From CAJXJP01 sp034111025 (lineage in GTDB: Bacteria; Patescibacteriota; Gracilibacteria; BD1-5; UBA6164), in assembly GCA_034111025.1 (NCBI GenBank), contig JAWUYB010000040.1, positions 1-7,229 on the forward strand: a stretch of DNA of 7,229 nt. Direction: 5' to 3'. Below the pieces are notes generated by a model, which was not told where the DNA came from, searched no databases, and worked only from the letters and a program-made list of their open reading frames with translations. The position numbers and the translations under genes are program-made. Of the stretch, positions 1 to 6,327 are shown piece after piece. The stretch's first letter is position 1, and each line of letters starts with the position of its first letter.

Positions 1-89
1 TTATCTTTTTTAAAAACTCAAATAATTATTATAAAAATAATTATTATTAAAGTAAATGGATCTAGTAACGGTTGTAAATACTCTCACAT
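1..89 (-). CDS. N-terminus of a membrane protein, possible stator partner (partial)
   Basis: An open frame begins at ATG (87-89) and runs off the left edge, giving 29 codons with TGA read as glycine at codons 2 and 24. The product starts MGEYLQPLLDPF, continues with a strongly hydrophobic Ile-rich segment (about residues 13-25), then a basic stretch (VFKKD). This looks like a signal-anchor or first transmembrane helix. It starts 23 nt after the stop of the MotB/ZorB-like gene on the same strand, so the two are probably co-transcribed. In stator systems the partner of a MotB/ZorB protein is a MotA/ExbB/ZorA-type membrane protein, usually encoded upstream. Here it would be downstream, so the assignment is inference from context only. 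No Shine-Dalgarno site is visible. Confidence 0.5.
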
Positions 90-112
90 TATATTATTTT
101 TTATTAATAAAA

Positions 113-811
113 TTATTTTAAATTATTTAGTAAGTCATTCACTAAGTCTTCACTATTGCTGACTATTCTAAATTCCACTCTTCTTGATACTTTAGCATCA
201 AGGTCATTATTTGAGTAATATATATATTCACCATTAGTATCTAAGTTTTTTCAATCACTCATCCCATTAGAAGTGAATAAAAATTTTAATTTATCTTTAT
301 CATCGATGTTTAAATTTTTATATGTATTATTACTAAATATATATTGTAACACCGAATTGGATCTTCATTGAGACAATGTCAAACAATACATATATTCTGA
401 TGATAAACATTTACCTGCATGTCATTCAACTCTAATTTCTTTTATCTTTCAATTATATTTTGAATTATTTATTATAGATATATATTGTGGAATAAAATCA
501 TTTAAAATACTCTTAAATCAATAAGGATTATTTTTATTATTGTCTGCAAATAAAACGTCTGGGTTAGTAAATTTTATAGATAAATCATTACTAATAGTCA
601 TTTCCAATTCTTTTTCTTTATCTTCAAATGATTTTTTTAAATCTTTATAAATTTCATCTTTTACGTTACTATATTCTATCAATATTTTATTCTTATTTTC
701 TTCTTTTTCTTGTATTTCTGAAATAACTAAAATTGATATAAGTAAAAATACTAGCATTAATCATGTCATCATATCAGAAAGTGATATCCACTGAGATCAA
801 TTATTTCACAT
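113..811 (-). CDS. MotB/ZorB-like stator protein with OmpA-type peptidoglycan-binding domain
   Basis: Read with TGA as Gly this gives 232 residues. The N-terminus has the stator-plug arrangement: W8, then SLSDMMTGLMLVFLLI with an acidic residue (D13) at the start of the single membrane helix (about 11-30), as in the proton- or sodium-carrying Asp of MotB and ZorB. A charged, probably coiled-coil linker (32-70) follows. The C-terminal part (about 75-220) matches the OmpA/MotB fold: IRVEGHAG (126-133), LSQGR (146-150) and SRRVEF (209-214). These correspond to the family's IxIEGHTD, LSxxRA and NRRVE signatures, although the usual TD after GH is AG here. Eight of eleven glycines are TGA, including the Gly of EGH. 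An in-frame TAA directly before the ATG (811-809) fixes the start, and the ATG is followed by TGA. It probably anchors an ion-driven motor to the cell wall. ZorB of a Zorya defence system is one possibility; a non-flagellar MotB is another. Confidence 0.8.
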
Positions 812-820
812 TTATTTATG

Positions 821-864
821 TTAACAACTAAAAATAACCTCCATAGTTCCCTATGAAAGCCTCC
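821..864 (-). promoter_or_regulatory. Structured leader of the stator gene with two GGAGG boxes and a mini-ORF
   Basis: On the minus strand the leader carries GGAGG at 864-860 and again at 842-838. Between them is a CATAG/CTATG hairpin with a four-base loop (842-855). Neither GGAGG is at ribosome-binding distance from the ATG at 811; the nearer one ends 26 nt away. An ATG at 844-842 opens a seven-codon frame (MEVIFSC) that stops at 821, nine bases before the stator start. The layout suggests a leader peptide or translational control, but this is inference. Confidence 0.3.
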
Positions 865-884
865 TTTTTTCAAATTACCAACCT

Positions 885-912
885 ATTATACTCATGAGGT
901 ATTAACACAACA
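885..912 (-). promoter_or_regulatory. Probable promoter for the stator gene
   Basis: A perfect TATAAT lies on the minus strand at 890-885. A weak -35 match, TGTTGT (912-907), precedes it with a 16-nt spacer. Transcription from here would give a 5' leader of about 65 nt before the ATG at 811. The -10 is convincing; the -35 is not. Confidence 0.45.
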
Positions 913-922
913 TTAATTTTTG

Positions 923-943
923 AGACTTTTTTCAAAAAAGTCT
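923..943. repeat. 21-nt palindrome between divergent promoters
   Basis: AGACTTTTTT, one C, then AAAAAAGTCT: a perfect 10-bp inverted repeat. It lies two bases upstream of the -35 box of the plus-strand gene at 1017 and about 30 bases behind the -10 of the divergent stator gene. No gene ends into it, so it is not an obvious gene terminator. It could be a shared operator or a transcription insulator. Confidence 0.55.
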
Positions 944-945
944 GA

Positions 946-973
946 TTGACAAATAAATAGATTGATATATATT
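946..973 (+). promoter_or_regulatory. Sigma70-type promoter of small membrane gene 1
   Basis: TTGACA (946-951), a 16-nt spacer and TATATT (968-973) precede the ATG at 1017 by a leader of about 37 nt. The same -35 core and spacer length recur before the other two small plus-strand genes. Confidence 0.65.
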
Positions 974-1016
974 GCTGTTGATTTATATAGAATAACAAAA
1001 AAGTGAGAGTTAAACT

Positions 1017-1385
1017 ATGTTACCAGTAATATTCATATATTTGCTTGGCTGTGTTATGGTTGCTTTATTTTTTCTATATAGCAATAGAGATGACTATAGC
1101 CTGACTGGTGAAGACATCAAAATGCGAGATATAGTAATAAATACAATCGAAAACAAAGAGCAAGTAGCTAGAGTAAATATCACAGATAGAAAAGACAAAT
1201 ATAATTATACTATGCAAATAGAGGTAGTATTGAATAATGGTCTTTCTATATATATACAATGTGATAAAAATACAATGCTGATACACTGTGTGAGTTATAT
1301 ATTCTCTCCAAGTATATTGAGAGAACATTTAAATAATATCATTGCTAAACAAGCTGTATTAGAACTAAAAAAGTCCATTATTTAA
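1017..1385 (+). CDS. Small membrane-anchored protein of unknown function, family member 1
   Basis: The product has 122 residues, and I do not recognise a known family. A single N-terminal membrane helix (about 4-21) with few positive charges before it and YSNRDD after it is followed by a roughly 95-residue soluble domain that looks mixed alpha/beta. It aligns without gaps to the gene at 2975 over about 89 residues: shared G11, Y21, L29, E32, I34-K35, I44-E45, V50, E69, N73-N74, I78, C82, T86 and L88-I89. Both then carry SPSxL in the C-terminal part. A purine-rich GTGAGAG lies about 9 nt before the ATG. It has its own promoter and terminator. All three glycines are GGN, none TGA, unlike the neighbours. 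The stop TAA overlaps the xseA stop tail to tail. Confidence 0.75.
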   Translation: MLPVIFIYLLGCVMVALFFLYSNRDDYSLTGEDIKMRDIVINTIENKEQVARVNITDRKDKYNYTMQIEVVLNNGLSIYIQCDKNTMLIHCVSYIFSPSILREHLNNIIAKQAVLELKKSII

Positions 1386-1395
1386 TGGCTTTTTT
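1367..1395. terminator. Bidirectional terminator between converging genes
   Basis: AAAAAAG, T, CCATTA, a two-base loop, TAATGG, CTTTTTT forms a hairpin with A- and T-runs on both sides, so it can act on both strands. It contains the last codons of small gene 1 and the stop codon of xseA. Confidence 0.75.
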
Positions 1396-2614
1396 CTTTC
1401 TTAGATTTAATATCTATTACATATTCGTAATCTTTGGTTTTCATTACATATTCATTTCAAACCGTGAGGTCTTTTGCTACTTTCCCTTTTTCATCATAGA
1501 CAAGACTAAATCATTTTGAAAGTATCTTATCTGGGTTATTTGCGAGAATATTATGATGGAGTATTTCTAAATTATTTGAAATAATTCTGAGATTGTAACT
1601 AATCTTTCTATCAATAGAGAACCTTTCGAGTTTTTGTTTATAAATTCTGATTTTGTTTGTAACTTGCAGTGGTAGATTCTTTGAAATAAACTTGAGTTCT
1701 TGTTTATATTTATCAGAAAAATCCTGTACACAATTATTAATATACTCAAAGTCTGAGTATAGATTATCTTGAAATTCTTGGTAGATATCTATCAAGATTT
1801 GTGCTGCTTCACTGGGAGTTTTACATGGATATTTACTCACCATATCTAAGATACTTTGATCAACAGTATGTCCAACGGCAGACATTACTGGGATTGGAAA
1901 ATTACATACTTGTATACTTAAATCTAGATCATTTGCCCAATTCATTCATTCACTTCCTCATCCACCTCTCATAACTGCAACAAGATTGTATTTATCAGCA
2001 TCTAGCTGTATTTTTTCTAACTGTTTGAGTACTTCCCCACTGGCTTTTTCACCATGTACGAGTGATTTAAAAACTGTTATTTTATAATTGAATCCACTCT
2101 GCTTAAGAATAGTCTCAAAATCTCTAAATCATTCACTTTTATCTCAAGTAATTACGGCAATATTATATTCAGGAAAACCTATGTTTTGAGATTGATTATT
2201 ATAAAATAATCCAGTTTTTTTCAGTTCTTCTATATTTTCTTTCTTTTTTTGTTCTAATGCTCCTACAAAATAATCTGCATGAATTTTGAGAATATTGAGT
2301 GAGAAATTATATGTTTTATGAAAAGTTGGTCTGACATTGACTAATAATTTCTTTCATACTAATTCTTGGCTATCAGAAATATCAGCTTCCATTAAGAAAC
2401 TTCTCATCACCTCAGAATTAAATATATTTGCACGTGTGGAATCTATTATCTTACCATTTTTAGTTTCTACTAAGTCTATATAATAGAACTGTCTATTACG
2501 CTTGATTGCCTTGATCTCTACCTCTATTAAGTAATCGTGGTAACCTATAATATCATCAAACTGACTTTTAATAATATCCAAAAATGTAGATAGACTCATT
2601 TTTTGAGTTTCCAT
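1382..2614 (-). CDS. xseA: Exodeoxyribonuclease VII large subunit
   Basis: Read with TGA as Gly this gives 410 residues, a normal XseA length. XseA is the catalytic subunit of exonuclease VII, which degrades single-stranded DNA to oligonucleotides in the cytoplasm. The N-terminal part (about 8-80) fits the OB-fold DNA-binding domain. The catalytic core shows NIAVITGDKSEGFRDF (151-166), RGGGGSEG (216-223), PIPVMSAVGHT (240-250) and TPSEAAQ (266-272). A helical region follows, and the C-terminus has KGFSLV (367-372). About seven TGA codons occur, including one in the Gly run and the conserved Gly of KGFSLV, so the reading is secure. The RGGG block has one extra Gly compared with the usual RGGGSxEDL, and the acidic ED after it is EG here. 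The start overlaps the xseB stop by one base (TAATG), indicating translational coupling. The stop overlaps that of the converging plus-strand gene by three bases. Confidence 0.95.
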
Positions 2615-2799
2615 TAGTCATTTTTGTTATCATCTAATTGTTTATCGAGTTTTTGTAATTTTGTATTACAAAAAGTATAGAGTTTTTTAGCTTCATCTTG
2701 CAATTTAATCAATTCATCTACATCTATAATTTCTTGTGCATCTAGTAACTCTGAAATTTCTGTTAATCTTTCGTAAGATTCTTTAAATGTTTTTGCCAT
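2614..2799 (-). CDS. xseB: Exodeoxyribonuclease VII small subunit
   Basis: The product has 61 residues, highly charged and helical, and typical of XseB: FKESYERLTEISELLDAQEI at the N-terminus, then VDELIKLQDEAKKLYTFC and a Lys/Asp-rich tail. These match the family pattern of a first helix with LExIVxxLE, the short turn, LxxslxlyxxG and a Cys in the second helix. XseB subunits bind the XseA helical arms and are needed for exonuclease VII activity. It contains no glycine, so it also reads through under the standard code. It is the first gene of the xseBA operon, with its stop overlapping the xseA ATG. No Shine-Dalgarno site and no clear promoter were found upstream (2800-2900 is very AT-rich). 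Confidence 0.9.
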   Translation of the reverse strand: MAKTFKESYERLTEISELLDAQEIIDVDELIKLQDEAKKLYTFCNTKLQKLDKQLDDNKND

Positions 2800-2907
2800 G
2801 TTTTGTTTGTTAAGAGGATTTTTTTACTAGATTTATTTTATTTATAAATTCTAAATTTGGAAATTTTATTATTAATATTTTATCTTACTATAAAATATCT
2901 ATGAAAA

Positions 2908-2935
2908 TTGACTTTATATTAAAATAATGTATATT
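2908..2935 (+). promoter_or_regulatory. Promoter of small membrane gene 2
   Basis: TTGACT (2908-2913), a 16-nt spacer and TATATT (2930-2935). An upstream ATG at 2927 lies in the spacer, so it cannot be the start of the transcript from this promoter. This supports the start at 2975. Confidence 0.65.
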
Positions 2936-2974
2936 ATTTTCGTTCAGATAATAAAAGCAGATAGAGGTAGTAAA

Positions 2975-3313
2975 ATGGTTATAGCGAGTGTTGTATGTTT
3001 TATTGGAACTTTAATTGTAGGAGTATTTCTCTTTTATAAAAACAAAAAGTCTCAAAAATTATCAAAAGAAAATATTAAATTGCTATCAGCAATTCAACAA
3101 ATAATAGAAAAAAATGATAATGTTAACTTACTGTCAGATTTTGGATATGAACATTATATTGTATTTACTGTAACAGTTGAATTACTCTGTAATAATAATA
3201 GCACAATCACCTTAGAATGTAGTGAAAAAACAATATTGATCTGTCGTGATCATATACATGAAAAATTCATATATAGTCCCTCTCAATTAGAGGATATTTT
3301 ATGTAAAATCTAG
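2975..3313 (+). CDS. Small membrane-anchored protein of unknown function, family member 2
   Basis: The product has 112 residues from the ATG at 2975, chosen over 2927 because AGAGGT (2963-2968) sits 6 nt ahead and the promoter -10 lies between the two ATGs. One hydrophobic helix (about 3-20) is followed by a basic segment (YKNKKSQK) and a soluble domain of about 80 residues. It is a paralog of the gene at 1017, about 22 identities in the first 89 positions by my gapless count, including ENIK (32-35), NN (73-74) and C82-x3-T86-x-LI. SPSQL (101-105) matches SPSIL (97-101) with a four-residue shift. The three glycines are all GGA and there is no in-frame TGA. The positive charges after the helix suggest the C-terminal domain is cytoplasmic, but the orientation is not certain. 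It is not a family I can name. Confidence 0.75.
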   Translation: MVIASVVCFIGTLIVGVFLFYKNKKSQKLSKENIKLLSAIQQIIEKNDNVNLLSDFGYEHYIVFTVTVELLCNNNSTITLECSEKTILICRDHIHEKFIYSPSQLEDILCKI

Positions 3314-3339
3314 TATAATGTAATCATAGAGTAGCTACT

Positions 3340-3367
3340 AATAAAACTGTTCATTAACAGTTTTATT
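3340..3367 (+). terminator. Intrinsic terminator of small gene 2
   Basis: A perfect 12-bp inverted repeat, AATAAAACTGTT and AACAGTTTTATT, surrounds a four-base loop (CATT). It lies 26 nt after the stop codon, with a T-rich 3' arm. The A-rich 5' arm makes it usable in both directions. Confidence 0.75.
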
Positions 3368-3392
3368 TAATATCATCAAAATCCTATAATTA

Positions 3393-3416
3393 TCAATCAA
3401 CAATTTTCTTGATTGA
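3393..3416. promoter_or_regulatory. Inverted repeat overlapping the -35 box of small gene 3, candidate operator
   Basis: TCAATCAA (3393-3400), eight bases, then TTGATTGA (3409-3416): a perfect 8-bp inverted repeat whose right arm overlaps the -35 box TTGACG. A dimeric regulator bound here would cover the promoter. This is inferred from position only. Confidence 0.45.
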
Positions 3417-3440
3417 CGTATTTTTGTAGAAGGATATAAT
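3413..3440 (+). promoter_or_regulatory. Promoter of small membrane gene 3
   Basis: TTGACG (3413-3418), a 16-nt spacer and a perfect TATAAT (3435-3440). The ATG at 3473 follows after a leader of about 26 nt. Confidence 0.7.
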
Positions 3441-3472
3441 ATATGTACTGAAATATTTATAGGGATATAATT

Positions 3473-3637
3473 ATGCCAGTATGGATTATATGGTATTTAG
3501 TAGGAATGTTTGTAACTATCCTTCTATTTGTATATGAATTCAAGCGCACAGGTATGACTTTAAGTAATAAAAAAAAATCACAATATATTACTGCTAGTAA
3601 TCCTATCAAACCTTGCTGTTTTAATAAAAAAAAATAG
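3473..3637 (+). CDS. Short membrane protein related to the anchors of small genes 1 and 2
   Basis: The product has 54 residues, with AGGGA 7 nt before the ATG, a strong promoter and a terminator, so it is likely a real gene despite its size. A membrane helix (about 3-20, MPVWIIWYLVGMFV onward) is followed by a Lys-rich tail containing a Cys-Cys pair (NPIKPCCFNKKK). G11 and Y21 align with the same positions of the other two small proteins, and the opening PV and the YL/LG motif match the gene at 1017. It lacks their soluble domain. Both glycines are GGN and there is no in-frame TGA; it uses TGG for Trp twice. Two runs of nine A (3569-3577 and 3626-3634) could allow slippage. It may be a truncated relative or a distinct small protein with a shared anchor. 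Confidence 0.6.
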   Translation: MPVWIIWYLVGMFVTILLFVYEFKRTGMTLSNKKKSQYITASNPIKPCCFNKKK

Positions 3638-3677
3638 TGTTATGGTTACTTGAAATCATATATTTTATAAAAGACTT

Positions 3678-3703
3678 CTTCATATTATGAAGCGGTTTTT
3701 TTT
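3678..3703 (+). terminator. Intrinsic terminator of small gene 3
   Basis: CTTCAT, a three-base loop and ATGAAG are followed by CGG and eight T. An outer AAAAGAC (3669-3675) can also pair with GTCTTTT (3711-3717), which falls in the last codons of the converging minus-strand gene. Confidence 0.65.
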
Positions 3704-3707
3704 ATTT

Positions 3708-6248
3708 TTAGTCTTTTTTTAATAAATTATACACTTCTCAATAATTTTTAATATTTTTTACATTGAGTTCTTTCTTCCCACTTCAAAGAGTAAATATTCA
3801 AACATTTCAGTTCCCAAATATTTTATTAACAAATCATGTATCATTTTCAATAAAATTGAATCTGATATATGGAATTGAGAGTATTTTCTTATAAAATATT
3901 CCTGAAAAATATATGACCCTATCTTTTTGAAAACTATATTTCATTACTTTTACACTCCAAACAATTAATCCGATAATTGGTATAAGTATTAATGCAAGCA
4001 CTCATAATACACTCAGTAGTTCTATTCTCAACACAGTTCAAGTTACTGCAAAAATTATAATGGATGAAATGAGAATAATTATAGCTACTACTACTCAAAT
4101 CCAGAAAATAGAATTTTTAACAACAGGTTTAGAAAACAATACTTCTGAATTATCTAGTTCTTTATCTAAGTAAATTGAATCGAACAGATTTACCACTATA
4201 TGTGATTGTATAATATAATTTATATTAATTGAATTTGATGTGAATATTTTTGTAATATGCATATCTTTGTTTCAATGTTTCTCTGCCATTTGTTCACCAG
4301 AAACATTCAGTGAAATATTTCATACAGTTGTTCAAATATTTTTCGTTGAATGAGTTGTCTTTATATGTCTAAATAAAGCATAATGTGTTTTTTGAATTAT
4401 TATTCATTTCTTAGATTCAATGAAATGTTTATACAAATTGTTTGTATAAAATCTTTTTGAATAATAAAAAGTTAAATATAGATATTTTATTGCTATTATA
4501 GCTCATATTAAAATTGCTATTCCAAAGAATATAATATTGATAGTTCCCCCTATTATAGTTCCTATAAGAATCATAATCAATAAAATACTTGAGAAAACAT
4601 GAGCTTTTACAAATTCTATAAGATTGAAGTTTGTAGGAATAGACTTAAGATCTTCTTTTTTATATATTCATACTTTTGATAATAATTTATTACATATATC
4701 AGAATTTTTCTTAATATTTTTAAATGTGATAGCTGATGATGAACCAATAGAATAAAATTGAACACTACATGTATTAAATAGTTTATCTATCAGTGACTCT
4801 GTTACTATTACTTTTGTTATTTTTTCTACAGAAAAAGAATTATGTTTATGTGAGAAGAAATCATAATTATATTCAATACTAGAATTTGATACTATAAATT
4901 TAGTACTAAATATTCAAATAGCTATTTTAACAATTGATGGTAAAACAACTATAAATATAACGAGTATTGCCTCCCCACCTATCAGTAAAGTTGGAATCAG
5001 AGCTATTACAGTAAAAATTACTGAAGCCATTGATTTAGCAATATCCATTTTATATTCACCTGTGAACTCTTTATCATACTCTAGTGGTTCTTCTATTTGA
5101 TCTTTGAATCAGATAAGAGATTCTGATTTTACTTCTCAATCAATCATATCTTTTGTCCCCATGATAGTTTTATCCTTGAGATATTTGATTGATTCCATCA
5201 TTTTTTGTCCCCCTAGCATGTTTTTAAATAAAACTTTATTATTGGCACCTTGAGAACTAATCACAAAGTCATGCAGTCCTAAAACCTTTGATAAGAAACT
5301 TTGCTCATTTTCAGTATCAGAAATATTTTCCATTGGGATGAAAGAATAATTTTTCGTTAAAAATCCTTCAGAATAATATATACTATCTGTAAATACTTCA
5401 TATTTTCTTCTACTGAGATCCAAATATGAAAGAGTAAGTGCTACTCATGTAAATAATACATATATAAGGAATATAACTCCTCCTGATAATAATCATACAT
5501 TTACATCTCCTTGTATTTCTTTTAATGCTTCAATAATTCCTATGAAAAAATAGACGATAACTATTCAGAATGATAATAACTTCCCTCAAATTTCTCAGAA
5601 TACTCCCAGTGGATGAGGTTTTGCGGTTTGAACCAATTTATCTTTTTCTAAACTAAATCCATTTTTTTTCATTCTTATTTGTAACTCTTCATATACTTCT
5701 AGAGTATTTTCAATATGAATAAATTGTATTTTTGATGCACTCGAACCTGCTGTTTTTACATAGAGATTCCCTGTTCCGAATAATTTATTTTGAATAAACC
5801 CTAATCTAGATCTCACAAGTGTTATCTTATCTAGATTAACCTCTACTGTGTTATCAGAGATAATAGAACCAGTTTTGTAAATAAGTTTTCTATCTGTGAG
5901 TGTATAAAGTGACTTTTTATATACAACTGTTTGAAATCATAGAATAATAAAACCAAGTACAAAAAATATAAGACTTGCAATCGGAAATATTAATAAAGAA
6001 AACAGACCTAATATTACCATGAATACAAATCCTCAATTGAGTAATAAAAAACTTCTTTGATGTGGCTTTATAACTAAATCAGGAGATTTTTCTACCTGCT
6101 TCACTTCTACTGTTTTTACTACCTTTTCTTCTACCTCTTTTATAATAAATTCTTCACTACAGTTTCTACATTTTGCTTTTCTTCATAATAGTGCAAAATC
6201 TAATTCATATTTTTCTTCACAATGAGAACATTGACTCTTAATTTTCAT
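3708..6248 (-). CDS. Multi-pass membrane protein: zinc ribbon plus five TM-hairpin/bPH2 modules
   Basis: Read with TGA as Gly (about 25 times) this gives 846 residues. Residues 1-36 are a zinc ribbon of the MJ0042/zinc-ribbon type, with C7-x2-C10 and C27-x2-C30. Five repeats follow, each a pair of hydrophobic helices and then a roughly 80-residue beta-rich domain: helices at about 66-110, 222-275, 405-446, 548-595 and 712-766; domains at about 111-195, 280-360, 447-530, 598-695 and 768-846. The domains resemble bPH2 (DUF304, YdbS/YdbT type). Domain 1 has YTLTDRKLIYKTG and NKLFGTGNLYVKT; domain 5 has NKIFGNGNVGIFT; domain 3 has a degenerate IDKLFNTCSVQFYS; domains 2 and 4 diverge most. bPH2 proteins usually carry one to three such domains, so five is large. 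The zinc ribbon and PH-like domains are probably cytoplasmic. The role is unknown; a scaffold at the membrane is a guess. The start is the first ATG after an in-frame TAG. There is no Shine-Dalgarno site. Confidence 0.85.
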
Positions 6249-6259
6249 AAAAAATAATT

Positions 6260-6274
6260 TATATATATATATAT
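6260..6274. repeat. (TA)7 microsatellite in a divergent promoter region
   Basis: Fifteen bases of uninterrupted alternating T and A lie between the divergent starts at 6248 and 6328. On the minus strand the tract ends in TATAAA, nine bases before the ATG of the bPH2 gene, so it may be part of that gene's promoter. Length changes by slippage would alter promoter spacing. Confidence 0.6.
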
Positions 6275-6291
6275 GAGTATACTAAAAATAG

Positions 6292-6319
6292 TTCACAAAC
6301 ACAAATAATTACTTATAAT
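6292..6319 (+). promoter_or_regulatory. Promoter of the M48 protease gene, probably giving a leaderless transcript
   Basis: TTCACA (6292-6297), a 16-nt spacer and TATAAT (6314-6319). The ATG at 6328 is only eight bases beyond the -10, about where transcription should begin. There is no ribosome-binding site, as expected for a leaderless mRNA. Confidence 0.55.
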
Positions 6320-6327
6320 TATAAAAT

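Noticed and set aside
1074..1328. 84-codon minus-strand frame antisense to small gene 1
   Set aside because: Low-complexity Tyr/Ile-rich translation with no motif; the plus-strand gene has promoter, terminator and a paralog.
1567..1749. 60-codon minus-strand frame within xseA
   Set aside because: Overlaps the XseA coding frame, which has clear family motifs.
2927..2974. Earlier ATG at 2927 as the start of small gene 2
   Set aside because: It lies in the promoter spacer; the ATG at 2975 has AGAGGT at proper spacing and matches the paralog's N-terminus in gapless alignment.
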